DNA of 64,000 nt from Burkholderiales bacterium C2 (GCA_005503085.1 SCOI01000018.1:62001-126000); one strand, 5' to 3'. Counted from the stretch's first letter, positions 9,678 to 23,129 are shown. Translations and numbers: made by a program. The notes: a model not told the origin generated them from the letters alone.

Positions 9678-11222
9678 TTACTGCAGGCGGAACACCGAGA
9701 CGACCTCGGTCATGCGCGCGGCCTGGTACTTCAGGCTCTCGGCCGCCGCCGCGCTCTGCTCGACCAGCGCGGCGTTCTGCTGGGTCACCTGGTCGAGCTG
9801 GGACACGGCTTCGCCGACCTGGTCAATGCCCTGGCTCTGCTCGGCGCTGGCGGCGCTGATCTCGGCGATCAGGTCGGTGACGCGCTTGACCTGGCCGACG
9901 ATGTCGCCCATGGTCTTGCCGGCATTGGCGGCCAGCGCGCTGCCGGCCTCGACCTTGGCCACGCTGTCGCCGATCAGGCTCTTGATCTCCTTGGCCGCCT
10001 GCGCGCTGCGCTGCGCGAGCGTGCGCACCTCGCCGGCCACGACCGCGAAACCGCGGCCCTGCTCGCCGGCGCGGGCGGCCTCGACCGCCGCGTTCAGCGC
10101 CAGGATATTGGTCTGGAAGGCAATGCCGTCGATCACGCCGATGATGTCGCTGATCTTGCGCGAGGCGGCGCTGATCTGCTCCATGGTGCTGACCACCTGG
10201 CCGACCACCGAGCCGCCCTGAGCAGCGACGCCCGAGGCGCTGGTGGCCAACTGGTTGGCGGTGCGGGCGGTTTCGGCGTTCTGCTTGACGGTGGCGGTCA
10301 GCTCCTCCATCGAGGCGGCAGTCTGCTCCAGATTGGCGGCCTGCTCCTCGGTGCGCTGGGAGAGGTCGGCATTGCCGCTGGCGATCTCGGCGGTGCCGGT
10401 GGCGATCGAGTCGCTGCTGGCGCGTACCTGGGCGACGATGCTCACCAGGCTGTCGTTCATGCGCTTGAGTGCGCCCAGCAGCTGGCCGGTCTCGTTCGTG
10501 CCCTTGACCTCGATGCGCGAGCTGAGGTCGCCGCCGGCCACCGCCTCGGCCACCTTGACCGCCTCGGCCAGCGGCGTGACGATGGAGCGCACCAGCAGCC
10601 AGGCGATCGCCATGCCCACGCCCACCACCAGCAGCGCGCCGATGCCGCCCATCCACAGCAGGCCGGCGCGTGCCGCCGCGGCCTGTGCATCGGCCCGCTC
10701 GGCTTTTTGCTCCTGCAGCTTGACGAAGTCCTCGATGGCGCCCAGATAGCGGCCGACGGCGGGCGCGTACTCGTCGCGGATGATGGCCTGGGCGCCGGCC
10801 TGGTTGCCGCCGGCGCCGGCCTCGCGCGCCTTCTTGCTGGCGGCCAGCAGAGCGCCGCCATGGCCGACGATGATCTTCAGCTGCGCCTGATCCTCCGGTG
10901 TCTGGGCCTGCTTGGTGATCTCCTCGCGCAGCTTCTGCACCCTTGGGGTGTCGGTGGCCATCGGTTCCTTGAAGAGCTCGCCGACGGCGGGGTCGGCGCT
11001 GATCGAGGCGGCCATGCTGCGCGTCACCGCGACCTGGGTCATGCCCTGCCAGCGCACCGACTGGCGTATCAGGTCCTGGGCCTGGTCGATCGCGGTATTT
11101 GCTTCACGGGCAATCACCTGGCCGCGGTAGAGGGTCAGGCCTCCGACCAGCAACATGGCCAGCAGCAGCAGCGCGATGGCGCCGGAGAGTTTGCGGGCAA
11201 GACCGAGGTTGTTCAGGTTCAT
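9678..11222 (-). CDS. Methyl-accepting chemotaxis protein
   Basis: A 514-residue chemoreceptor. TM1 is at about residues 10-30 ([16 protein letters not shown]), a periplasmic four-helix-bundle-like sensor spans to about 185, TM2 follows ([20 protein letters not shown]), then a HAMP domain. The signalling hairpin carries the conserved tip around [20 protein letters not shown] and [13 protein letters not shown]. It ends VFRLQ without the NWETF-type CheR/CheB tether. GGAG sits 6 bases before the chosen ATG at 11222. No other chemotaxis gene is adjacent. The ligand is unknown. Confidence 0.95.
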   Translation of the reverse strand: MNLNNLGLARKLSGAIALLLLAMLLVGGLTLYRGQVIAREANTAIDQAQDLIRQSVRWQGMTQVAVTRSMAASISADPAVGELFKEPMATDTPRVQKLREEITKQAQTPEDQAQLKIIVGHGGALLAASKKAREAGAGGNQAGAQAIIRDEYAPAVGRYLGAIEDFVKLQEQKAERADAQAAAARAGLLWMGGIGALLVVGVGMAIAWLLVRSIVTPLAEAVKVAEAVAGGDLSSRIEVKGTNETGQLLGALKRMNDSLVSIVAQVRASSDSIATGTAEIASGNADLSQRTEEQAANLEQTAASMEELTATVKQNAETARTANQLATSASGVAAQGGSVVGQVVSTMEQISAASRKISDIIGVIDGIAFQTNILALNAAVEAARAGEQGRGFAVVAGEVRTLAQRSAQAAKEIKSLIGDSVAKVEAGSALAANAGKTMGDIVGQVKRVTDLIAEISAASAEQSQGIDQVGEAVSQLDQVTQQNAALVEQSAAAAESLKYQAARMTEVVSVFRLQ

Positions 11223-11441
11223 GCGGACTCCAGCATCAAGGCGTGCACCGATTCTGAGCATGCACGCCCGATTTGCCAACTCATGCAGGGCAGGCGACGT
11301 GCGATGCTCACGAAACGCCGGTGAATACCCCTAGGCCACCGGTGCCGGCTGTGTAACTCCGGTGACTATGGCCGGTCGGATGCGAGGTTTAAACTGATTC
11401 GAACAGGCCTGCCGAGGCCACACAAAGACAGGAGACCGCCG

Positions 11442-13088
<1,647 letters not shown>

Positions 13089-13168
13089 TCCCCGGGCAAA
13101 CCGCAGGCTGCTTTGCCTGCGCCGCCTCTTAAGCTCTACACGCCTTGCAAACCACAAAGGAGACAACG

Positions 13169-14410
13169 ATGTACAGCAGCAAGCACGTCCTGAAGTTCAC
13201 CGCAGCGGCCGCCCTGGTGCTGGCCGGCTCCGCAGCGCTCGCGCAAAAGGGCGAGACGGTCAAGATTGCCTGGATCGATCCCTTGTCCGGCCTGATGGCG
13301 CCGGTGGGGCAGAACCAGGTCAAGAGCTTCCAGTTCTTTGCCGAGAAGTTCAACGCCAGCAATCCGGCCGGCGTCAAGTTCGAGATCATCGCGATCGACA
13401 ACAAGCTGAGCCCGGCCGAGTCGCTGAACGCGCTGAAGTCCGCCATCGACCAGGGCGTGCGCTATGTGACCCAGGGCAATGGCTCGGGCGCGGCGCTGGC
13501 CATCATCGATGCGGTCAACAAGCACAACGAGCGCAATCCCGGCAAGGAGGTGCTGTACCTGAACCACTCGGCCGTCGACCCCGACCTGACCAATAGCAAG
13601 TGCAGCTACTGGCATTTCCGCACCGACGCCGACACCTCGATGAAGATGGAGGCGATGACCACCTTCATGAAGGACCAGCCCGATATCAAGAGCGTCTTCC
13701 TGCTGAACCAGAACTATGCCCACGGCCACCAGGTGGCGCGCTATGCCAAGGAAATGCTGGCCCGCAAGCGCCCCGATGTGAAGATCGCCGGCGAGGACCT
13801 GCACCCGCTGGCCGCGGTGCGCGACTTCGCGCCCTATGTGGCCAAGATCAAGGCCAGCGGCGCCGACACCGTGATCACCGGCAACTGGGGCTCGGACCTG
13901 GCCCTGCTGGTCAAGGCCGCCAACGAGGCCGGCTACAACGGCAAGTTCTTCACCTACTACGCCGGCGTCACCGGCACACCCACGGCCTTGGGCACCGGCT
14001 CGGCCGGCCGCGTCTACCAGATCTCCTACAACCACTACAACATGGGCGGCCAGATGTCCAAGTGGCAAAAGGAGTTCCAGGACAAGTTCAACTCGGACTT
14101 CTACACCGGCAGCGTGATCCATATCTACACCCTGCTGGGTGAGGCCTTCGCCAAGGCCAAGAGCACCGATCCGGTCAAGGTGGCCGCGGTGCTGGAGGGC
14201 ATGAAGACCAAGAGCTTCAATGGCGAGGTCGAGATGCGCAAGACCGACCACCAGCTGCAGCAGACCCTGTATCTGTCGGTCTGGCAGAAGACCGATGCGA
14301 AGAACACCTACAGCCCCGAGAAGACCGGCATGACCTTTGTGCCGGTGCGCACCTTCGAGCCCTATGTGTCGAGCACGCCGACCTCCTGCGAGATGAAGCG
14401 GCCGTCCTGA
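13169..14410 (+). CDS. Liv-type ABC transporter substrate-binding protein
   Basis: A 413-residue periplasmic binding protein of the type I (LivK/BraC) fold. A signal peptide covers about residues 1-25 (ends AALAQ). The mature protein starts with GETVKIAWIDPLSGLMAPVG, typical of this class; no lipobox is seen. AAAGGAGA precedes the ATG. It is followed by livH, livM, livG and livF genes in the same direction. Substrate unknown: this family covers branched-chain amino acids, aromatic acids, amides and fatty-acid-like compounds. Confidence 0.92.
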   Translation: MYSSKHVLKFTAAAALVLAGSAALAQKGETVKIAWIDPLSGLMAPVGQNQVKSFQFFAEKFNASNPAGVKFEIIAIDNKLSPAESLNALKSAIDQGVRYVTQGNGSGAALAIIDAVNKHNERNPGKEVLYLNHSAVDPDLTNSKCSYWHFRTDADTSMKMEAMTTFMKDQPDIKSVFLLNQNYAHGHQVARYAKEMLARKRPDVKIAGEDLHPLAAVRDFAPYVAKIKASGADTVITGNWGSDLALLVKAANEAGYNGKFFTYYAGVTGTPTALGTGSAGRVYQISYNHYNMGGQMSKWQKEFQDKFNSDFYTGSVIHIYTLLGEAFAKAKSTDPVKVAAVLEGMKTKSFNGEVEMRKTDHQLQQTLYLSVWQKTDAKNTYSPEKTGMTFVPVRTFEPYVSSTPTSCEMKRPS

Positions 14411-14452
14411 GTAGGCGTGGCGCTTGGCGCAGATTCTGGCGCCGATCCTGGC

Positions 14453-14480
14453 GGGGCCATCCTTGGGGTGGCCCCTTTCC
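14453..14480 (+). terminator. Hairpin between binding-protein gene and livH
   Basis: GGGGCCA (14453-14459) can pair with TGGCCCC (14469-14475), followed by TTTCCT. The 7-bp stem has only a short T run, so it is likely a partial terminator or an mRNA-protecting hairpin. A leaky stop here would make the binding protein more abundant than the membrane subunits, a common arrangement for ABC importers. Confidence 0.5.
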
Positions 14481-14517
14481 TGAGATTCACTGAGATGCCC
14501 TGCATTGGCGAGATCCT

Positions 14518-15525
14518 GTGGACCAATTCCTGATCAATCTGCTGAACGGTCTGTCCTCCGGACTGCTGCTGTTCATGCTCAGCTCCGGCCTGACGCTGAT
14601 CTTCAGCATGATGGGCGTGCTGAACTTTGCCCACGCCAGCTTCTATATGCTGGGTGCCTATATCGCCTACACCCTGGTGGGCCTGCTGGGCTTCTGGCCG
14701 GCCCTGCTGCTGGCGCCGCTGCTGGTGGGCCTGATCGGCGCGGGCTTCGAGCGCATGGCGCTGCGCCGGGTGCACAAGTTCGGCCATGTGCCCGAGCTCT
14801 TGATCACCTTCGGCCTGTCCTATCTGATCCTGGAGCTGGTGCAGCTGATCTGGGGCCGCACGGCGGTGCCGTTCTCGCCGCCGCCCGAGTTGCAGGGCCC
14901 GGCCTTCACCTTCATCCAGAACCCCGCCAGCGGCCTGAGCTTCGCGCTGGGCGAGGCCGGCGCCGGCGTGTGCAGCGCGGCCGGCGTGATCTGTTCCAAG
15001 TTTCCGCTGACCCGCGCCTTCATGATGCTGGTGGCCCTGGCGATGCTGGTGGCGCTGTGGCTGCTGCTGACCCGCACCCGCATCGGCCTGGTGATCCAGG
15101 CTGCGCTGAAGCATCCCGAGATGGTCGAGGCGCTGGGGCACAACGTGCCGCGCGTCTTCATGCTGGTGTTCGGCAGCGGCTGCGCGCTGGCGGCGCTGGC
15201 CGGCGTGATCGGCGGCATCACCTTCGTCACCGAGCCCTCGATGGCCGTCATCGTCGGCTCCATCATCTTCGTGGTCGTGGTGGTCGGCGGGGTCGGTTCG
15301 CTGGCGGGGGCCTTTGTCGGCTCCATCCTGATCGGCCTGCTGCAGACCCTGCCGCTGACCGTCGACGGCTCGCTGGCCACCTTGTTCAAGCTGGGCCCCG
15401 ACACCTGGGGCTACCCGGTGCTGAAACTGAGCCTGGCCCAGGTGGCGCCCATCCTGCCTTATCTGCTGATGGTGCTGATCCTGATCTTCCGCCCCAAGGG
15501 CTTGATGGGCACGCGAGACGAATGA
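14518..15525 (+). CDS. Liv-type ABC transporter permease (LivH family)
   Basis: A 335-residue inner-membrane subunit with about eight hydrophobic segments. The N-terminal FLINLLNGLSSGLLLFMLSS and VLNFAHASFYMLGAYIAY are hallmarks of LivH/BraD permeases, and so is VVVGGVGSLAGAFVGSILIG near the C-terminus. Start is GTG 14518. A longer periplasmic loop than usual (about residues 120-165) is present. One base separates its stop from the LivM-type gene. Confidence 0.92.
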   Translation: MDQFLINLLNGLSSGLLLFMLSSGLTLIFSMMGVLNFAHASFYMLGAYIAYTLVGLLGFWPALLLAPLLVGLIGAGFERMALRRVHKFGHVPELLITFGLSYLILELVQLIWGRTAVPFSPPPELQGPAFTFIQNPASGLSFALGEAGAGVCSAAGVICSKFPLTRAFMMLVALAMLVALWLLLTRTRIGLVIQAALKHPEMVEALGHNVPRVFMLVFGSGCALAALAGVIGGITFVTEPSMAVIVGSIIFVVVVVGGVGSLAGAFVGSILIGLLQTLPLTVDGSLATLFKLGPDTWGYPVLKLSLAQVAPILPYLLMVLILIFRPKGLMGTRDE

Positions 15526-15526
15526 G

Positions 15527-16837
15527 ATGACGACACGCACACGCGCCTCGGGCCCCCACTACCACTTCAAGCCCTACAACGTCGGCCGCTGGATCATCTG
15601 GGGTCTTTATGCCCTGGTGCTGCTGGTGTCGCCGCTGATCTGGACCTCGGGCCTGTCCCACACTATGCTGTCGCAGATGGGCATAGGCATCATCGCCTGC
15701 CTGGCCTACAACCTCTTGCTGGGCCAGGGCGGCATGCTGAGCTTCGGCCATGCGGTCTACAGCGGCCTGGGGTCCTTTCTGGCCATCCACACGCTGAACC
15801 AGGTCTCGGCCGGCGCCTGGGCTGTGCCGGTCAGCCTGATCCCTTTGGTCGGCGGGCTGGCGGGCCTGTTCTTCGCGGCGCTGTTCGGCTATGTCTCGAC
15901 CAAGAAGTCGGGCACGCCCTTCGCGATGATCACGCTGGGCCTGGGCGAGCTGATCTGGTCGATGTCGCTGATGCTGCCCGAGTTCTTCGGCGGCGAGGGC
16001 GGCATCAGCGGCAACCGCGTGGTCGGCAAGCCGGTGATGGGCATCACGTTCGGGCCGCAGATCCAGGTCTACTACCTGATCGCGGTCTACTGCTTTGTCT
16101 GCACCGCGGCGCTGTTCGCGCTGACCCGCACGCCGCTGGGCCGCATGCTCAACGCCGTGCGCGACAACCCCGAGCGGGTCGAGTTCATCGGCTACGACAC
16201 GCAGTGGGTGCGCTTTCTGGCCTTCATGATCTCGGGTTTCTTCGCCGGCATTGCCGGCGGCCTGGGCGCTATCAATTTCGAGATCGTCACGGCCGAGGTG
16301 GTGGGGGCGCTGCGCTCGGGCGCCTATCTGCTGTTCACCTTTCTGGGCGGCGCCACCTTCTTCTTCGGCCCCATCATCGGTGCGGTGCTGATGGTGCTGG
16401 CGGGCGTGTTGCTGTCCGAGCTGACCTCGGCCTGGCTGCTCTATCTGGGCCTGATCTTCCTGTTCATGGTGATGTATGCGCCGGGCGGCTTTGCGGCGCT
16501 GATCATGATGAATCTGCGCGTCGCGGCCTTCGGCAAGCTGGGTCGGCTCTGGACCTCCTATCTGGCCCTGGGCGGCACCGCGCTGGCCATGCTGATCGGC
16601 GCTGCGGCGATGGTGGAGATGCTCTACCACTGGCAGCTCAATGCCGCGCTGGGCCCGGAGCTGAGCTTCATGGGTGTGAGCCTGAACAGCGAGCGCATCG
16701 ATGCCTGGTTCGGCGCCGCGATGCTGCTGCTGGTCGGCCTGGGTTTGTTTGAGCTGTCGCGCCGGCAGTTCAAGCGCGAATGGGACCAGACCCAGGAAGA
16801 GATCGAAAAAGAGATCAAGCGCCGGGAGAGCCTGTGA
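15527..16837 (+). CDS. Liv-type ABC transporter permease (LivM family)
   Basis: A 436-residue second membrane subunit with about ten hydrophobic segments. Family motifs are YNLLLGQGGMLSFGHAVY, AMITLGLGELIWS and RDNPERVEFIGYDT followed by FFAGIAGGLGAI. The C-terminal 80 residues (a further hydrophobic segment and a charged helix ending EEIEKEIKRRESL) extend beyond the usual LivM end. Its stop overlaps the GTG start of the next ATPase gene. Confidence 0.92.
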   Translation: MTTRTRASGPHYHFKPYNVGRWIIWGLYALVLLVSPLIWTSGLSHTMLSQMGIGIIACLAYNLLLGQGGMLSFGHAVYSGLGSFLAIHTLNQVSAGAWAVPVSLIPLVGGLAGLFFAALFGYVSTKKSGTPFAMITLGLGELIWSMSLMLPEFFGGEGGISGNRVVGKPVMGITFGPQIQVYYLIAVYCFVCTAALFALTRTPLGRMLNAVRDNPERVEFIGYDTQWVRFLAFMISGFFAGIAGGLGAINFEIVTAEVVGALRSGAYLLFTFLGGATFFFGPIIGAVLMVLAGVLLSELTSAWLLYLGLIFLFMVMYAPGGFAALIMMNLRVAAFGKLGRLWTSYLALGGTALAMLIGAAAMVEMLYHWQLNAALGPELSFMGVSLNSERIDAWFGAAMLLLVGLGLFELSRRQFKREWDQTQEEIEKEIKRRESL

Positions 16838-17622
16838 GCAAGAGCGAATTCGCGTTGGAGCTGCTGGATGTGCACAAGCGCTTCGGCAAGAGCGAGATCA
16901 TCCGTGGCGCGCAGCTGCAGGTGCGTCCCGGCGAGCGCATCGCCATCATCGGCCCGAACGGCGCCGGCAAGAGCACGCTGTTCAATCTGATCAGCGGCCG
17001 CTTCGCGCCCAGCAGCGGCGAGATCCGGCTCAACGGCGCCCGCATCGATGGCCGCAAGCCTTATGAGATCAGCCGCCTGGGCCTGTCGCGCAGCTTCCAG
17101 GTGTCCAATCTGTTCACGCGGCTGTCGGTGTTCGAGAACATCCGCTGCGCGGTGCTGTGGAGCATGGGCTATCGCTATGCCTTCTGGAAGTTCCTTGCCG
17201 ATCTGGACGATGCCAATGACCGCGCCGACCGGGTGCTGGAGATGATCAAGCTGGACAAGAAGCGCGATGTGCTGGCCACCAATCTGACCTATGCCGAGGC
17301 GCGCGCGCTGGAGATCGGCATCACGATCGCCGGCGGCGCCGAGGTGGTGCTGCTCGACGAGCCGACCGCCGGCATGAGCAAGAGCGAGACCAAGCGCTTC
17401 ATCCAGCTGATCCGCGAGGTCACCGAGGGCAAGACGCTGCTGACCGTGGAGCACGATATGGGTGTGGTGTTCGGCCTGGCCGACAAGATCGCGGTGCTGG
17501 TCTATGGCGAGGTGATCGCCTTCGACACGCCCGAGGCGGTGCGCGCGAACGCGCGGGTGCAGGAAGCCTATCTGGGCTCGGTGCTGGCCGAGCAGCAGGC
17601 CGCCGCGGGAGTGCCGGCATGA
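16834..17622 (+). CDS. Liv-type ABC transporter ATPase (LivG family), altered signature motif
   Basis: A 262-residue ATPase. Walker A GPNGAGKST (40-48), Q-loop RSFQVSNLF, Walker B VVLLDEPTAG (171-180) and H-loop TVEHDMGVVF are intact. The ABC signature, usually LSYGxQ, reads LTYAEARALEIG (151-162): the glycine is Ala and the Gln-like position is changed. GTG start 16834 overlaps the previous stop as GTGA; the alternative upstream ATG lies in another frame context and has no homology. Paired with the next gene (see LivF entry), whose Walker A is also altered. Confidence 0.9.
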   Translation: MSKSEFALELLDVHKRFGKSEIIRGAQLQVRPGERIAIIGPNGAGKSTLFNLISGRFAPSSGEIRLNGARIDGRKPYEISRLGLSRSFQVSNLFTRLSVFENIRCAVLWSMGYRYAFWKFLADLDDANDRADRVLEMIKLDKKRDVLATNLTYAEARALEIGITIAGGAEVVLLDEPTAGMSKSETKRFIQLIREVTEGKTLLTVEHDMGVVFGLADKIAVLVYGEVIAFDTPEAVRANARVQEAYLGSVLAEQQAAAGVPA

Positions 17623-18323
17623 CCCGCGCGCTCCAACTCGACAACGTCCACGCCTTCTACGGCAAGAGCCATGTGCTGCACGGCGTCAGCATGGAGGTGC
17701 GCCCCGGCGAGATCGTCAGTCTCTTGGGCCGCAACGGCTCGGGCCGCTCGACCACGGTCAAGACCATCATGGGCCAGGTCGACGGCAGCGGCTCGATCCA
17801 GTTCGGCGACAAGGAACTGCTGGGCAAGAAGGCCTACGAGATCGCCCATCAAGGCATCGGCTATGTGCCCGAAAACCGCGACATCTTCCCCAAGCTGACC
17901 GTGCACCAGAACCTGCTGCTGGGGCAGAAGAGCGGCGCGAAGCAGCCGCGCTGGGGCTTTGACGATATGTATGGCATGTTTCCGCGCCTGAAGGAGCGCC
18001 AGCACACCGAGGCCGGCGTGCTCTCCGGCGGCGAACAGCAGATGCTGACCCTGTGCCGCACGCTGATGGGCGACCCCGACCTGATCATGATCGACGAGCC
18101 CACCGAGGGCCTTGCACCCAAGATCGTCGAACTGGTGGCCGAGTATCTGAAGGAACTCAAGCGCCGCGGCATCGCCGTGCTGCTGGTCGAGCAGAAACTG
18201 GCCATCGCGATGGAAATCTCCGAGCGCTGCTATGTGATGGGCCACGGCCGCATCGTGTTCGAAGGCACGCCGGCGGATCTGCGCGGGAATGCCTATATCC
18301 GCAAGGAGTGGTTGGAGGTGTGA
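17619..18323 (+). CDS. Liv-type ABC transporter ATPase (LivF family), Walker A Lys to Arg
   Basis: A 234-residue ATPase, second nucleotide-binding subunit of the importer. Its Walker A reads GRNGSGRST (37-45): the invariant P-loop lysine is Arg43. The signature LSGGEQ (135-140), Walker B LIMIDEPTEGL (155-165) and the LivF hallmark IGYVPENRDIFPKLTV are canonical. It overlaps livG by ATGA and is the last gene of the operon. In an ABC dimer the LivF Walker A faces the LivG signature, so both changes fall in one composite ATP site. Confidence 0.9.
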   Translation: MTRALQLDNVHAFYGKSHVLHGVSMEVRPGEIVSLLGRNGSGRSTTVKTIMGQVDGSGSIQFGDKELLGKKAYEIAHQGIGYVPENRDIFPKLTVHQNLLLGQKSGAKQPRWGFDDMYGMFPRLKERQHTEAGVLSGGEQQMLTLCRTLMGDPDLIMIDEPTEGLAPKIVELVAEYLKELKRRGIAVLLVEQKLAIAMEISERCYVMGHGRIVFEGTPADLRGNAYIRKEWLEV

Positions 18324-18491
18324 GGCTCCGGCCGTCGGCCCTGGGGAAAGACCTGACCCCGCCGATCCGCCAATCTCAGGCGCTTTGGATAAGACAATAG
18401 GGCGGATGCAGACCCCGACCGCCTCCGACTTGCTTTGCTACCGCCGTGGTCGCCGGGCCATGCCGTCCGGTGCCACCGGTTGCCTCGGCGC

Positions 18492-20033
18492 ATGAGGGCT
18501 GAACGCAGGCGCCGGATGACGGCGCTGTTGCTCTCCCTGCTGATCCATGCGCTGCTGCTGAGCCTGAGCTTCGGCGGCGACGGGCCGGGGTTGCCGGGTC
18601 TGGTCTTCCCCTGGCAGGAGCGGCGCGCCGAGGTGCCGGACTTGCGCGTCGTACTGACCCAGGCGCCGCAGGCAGCAGCGCCCGTGGCCGCGCCGGCCGA
18701 AGCTGCGGAGCCGGCCCCTGAACCTGCCGCGACTCCTGAGCCGGCGTCGCCCGAATTGCCCGCGCCGGCCCCACAGCAGACGGTGGCGGCGGTCGCCAGC
18801 CTGTCGGTGATGGCGCCCGAAGCGATGATGTCGGCGGAGCCGCCTGTGGCCGACCCCAGCCCCGATGAGCCTGCCGCCGCTGCCGAGCCGATGCCGCCGA
18901 CGCTTCTGGCACCGCCCGACGTGATCCGCGCGCTGCGGCCTGATCACACCTCCTGGGCCTTGCCGGCCGTGCCGGCGACGCTGCCGCTGCTGCCGGCCAT
19001 CGCGGTGGCACCCAGTGCCTCCAGCCCGCAGACCCGCGAGCTGCGTGCGGCCTCTACGATGGCGGCACCGGTGCCCGTCGACGCGATGGCCGCGACGCGC
19101 GCACCGGAGTTGGCCGTGCTGGATCGCGTCGGGGGACGAGCGGCCCAGGAACTGGAGGCCAGGCTGGAAGCCGCGCGGCAGGAGGCGGCACGCCAGGAAG
19201 CAGCTCGGCAGGACGCACTGCGGGCCGAGGCCCTGCGCCAGGAGGCCATCCGGCAGGCTGCCGCGCGGCAAGAGTCCGCGCGCCTGGAGGCTGAGCGCCT
19301 GGAGACCCAGAAGCGCGAGGCGCAAGCCATGGCGCGGCGGGCGGAGGCCGAGCAGCAGGCGGCCGCCAGACAAGAGGCGGCGCGGCAGGAGGCTGCGCGC
19401 CAGGAGGAGGTCTTGAGGCAGGAGGCTGCACGCGTCGAGGCTCAGCGCCAGGCGGCGGCACGCCAGGCTGCGGCTGTGAACGAGGCTGCGCAGGCGGCGC
19501 GTGAGGAGATGGCCCGCCAGGACGCCGCACGGGCCGAGGCCGCGCGGCTGGCGGCTGCCCAGGCCAAGGCCCAGGCCGAGGCACAGCGCGAAGAGCGGCT
19601 GCGGGCGATCGGCCGCCAGCTCGACGAAGAGGCCGCCCGGCGCGACGCCATCGCCGCGCGGCTGCCGCCCTCGGCCAGCAGCATCCGCCGCGGCCGGCTG
19701 TTCGGGCGCAGCGATGCCAATGCGGAACTGGTGCTCTATGCCGAGGCCTGGAGCCGCAAGATAGAACTCAACCAGACCTTCGAGCTGGTGCGCGAGGCGG
19801 CCAGGCAGCCGCATGCCGAGCCGCTGGTGACGGTGGCCGTCCGCAGCGATGGCTCGGTGGAGTCGGTGAGCTTTGTGCGCTCCAGCGGGGTGCCGGCGAT
19901 CGACGCGGCCGTCAGGCGCATCGTCGAGAGCCAGGCCAATTACCCGGCCTTCCCGCCGGTCCTGGCGCGCGAGTTCGATGTGATCGAGATCCGCCGGACC
20001 TGGCGCTTCGATATGGCGGTGCGCTTGTACTGA
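18492..20033 (+). CDS. TonB/TolA-like envelope protein with long alanine-rich helix
   Basis: A 513-residue protein. An N-terminal membrane anchor (about residues 10-26, ALLLSLLIHALLLSL) carries the intramembrane His typical of TonB and TolA anchors. It is followed by a Pro/Ala-rich stretch (55-145), a roughly 175-residue charged helix (about 216-390) built from units such as ARQEAARQEA, and a TonB-like C-terminal domain (about 410-513, VAVRSDGSVESVSFVRSSG). The architecture is that of TolA or a TonB variant, spanning the periplasm. No exbB/exbD or tolQR genes are adjacent. Start ATG 18492 is preferred over 18516 because it supplies the positively charged MRAERRRR cap. 168 bases before it show no clear regulatory element. 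Confidence 0.75.
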   Translation: MRAERRRRMTALLLSLLIHALLLSLSFGGDGPGLPGLVFPWQERRAEVPDLRVVLTQAPQAAAPVAAPAEAAEPAPEPAATPEPASPELPAPAPQQTVAAVASLSVMAPEAMMSAEPPVADPSPDEPAAAAEPMPPTLLAPPDVIRALRPDHTSWALPAVPATLPLLPAIAVAPSASSPQTRELRAASTMAAPVPVDAMAATRAPELAVLDRVGGRAAQELEARLEAARQEAARQEAARQDALRAEALRQEAIRQAAARQESARLEAERLETQKREAQAMARRAEAEQQAAARQEAARQEAARQEEVLRQEAARVEAQRQAAARQAAAVNEAAQAAREEMARQDAARAEAARLAAAQAKAQAEAQREERLRAIGRQLDEEAARRDAIAARLPPSASSIRRGRLFGRSDANAELVLYAEAWSRKIELNQTFELVREAARQPHAEPLVTVAVRSDGSVESVSFVRSSGVPAIDAAVRRIVESQANYPAFPPVLAREFDVIEIRRTWRFDMAVRLY

Positions 20034-20051
20034 TCGCCGCCGGCGGGATGG

Positions 20052-22514
<2,463 letters not shown>

Positions 22515-22648
22515 CGCTAGCGTTCATCCAGTCCGCGAGCGACGCAGGGGTCGCCCATGCCTGAATCTACCCTGGCGATGCCGTTCGCAGGCTCGGAGGC
22601 GGTGTTGTAATTTGTGCCGATCCGGCCCGGGACATACCCTAGCGCTGC

Positions 22649-23062
22649 TTACCAGCGCCAGCCCTGCTGCCACAGCTGGCGCAGCGCCAGTGCCTCGACC
22701 TGCTGGCGCAGCAGGGCCGGGGCCAGACCGGGGCGGCCGGGCAGGGCGGGGCTAAGCCACAGCGGGCCGCCATCGCGCAGGGTGCGGGGCTGGCCGTGGC
22801 GCTCGGCGCGCAGCAGGGCCAGACGCCAGGCCTGCTGCAGGCCACGGGCCCGGTTCTCGTCGGCCAGCAGGCCCAGCCAGTCGCCGGCGGCGATGCGATA
22901 GGCGGCGAACAGAATGCGGCGAGCCAGATCCGGGCCGCAGGCGAGCGTGCTCACGACCTGACCCTCGGGGTCGCGCAGCAGGCGCGCGGCGGGCTTGTTC
23001 AAGGGGCTCAGGCTCGGGTGGGAGCGAGCGATCAAGCGATCAAAGCTGGCCAGTTCATGCAT
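22649..23062 (-). CDS. Unrecognised 137-residue protein downstream of a SAM-II-like riboswitch
   Basis: I do not recognise this protein. It starts MHELASFDRLIARSH, has no signal peptide or membrane segment, and is rich in Leu, Arg and Ala; the middle part (ARRILFAAYRIAAGDWLGLL) looks like amphipathic helices. The ATG at 23062 sits 4 bases after the T run of a terminator hairpin, and the only possible ribosome site (GGAG, 23076-23073) is inside the 3' arm of that hairpin. This placement, together with the upstream SAM-II-like element, suggests S-adenosylmethionine-controlled expression. It is not an obvious methionine-pathway enzyme. Confidence 0.6.
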   Translation of the reverse strand: MHELASFDRLIARSHPSLSPLNKPAARLLRDPEGQVVSTLACGPDLARRILFAAYRIAAGDWLGLLADENRARGLQQAWRLALLRAERHGQPRTLRDGGPLWLSPALPGRPGLAPALLRQQVEALALRQLWQQGWRW

Positions 23063-23066
23063 GACG

Positions 23067-23122
23067 AAAAAACTCCGCTGCCCATGGGTGTCACCGGCGT
23101 TTGCCGGTCCCGGGGCAGCGGA
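23067..23122 (-). terminator. Regulatory terminator hairpin covering the ribosome site
   Basis: On the minus strand CTCCGCTGCCC (23122-23112) pairs perfectly with GGGCAGCGGAG (23083-23073), followed by six T residues (23072-23067). A small inner hairpin CCGGC-AAAC-GCCGG sits in the loop. This is a textbook Rho-independent terminator placed directly before a start codon and after a SAM-II-like aptamer, so it reads as an expression platform rather than an end-of-gene terminator. No minus-strand gene lies just upstream that would need terminating. Confidence 0.85.
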
Positions 23123-23129
23123 GCCGCAA

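Noticed and set aside
13103-13120. GCAGGC/GCCTGC hairpin between the ligase and the binding-protein gene
   Set aside because: Only 6 bp, no T run, and overlapping alternative pairings; too weak to call a terminator.
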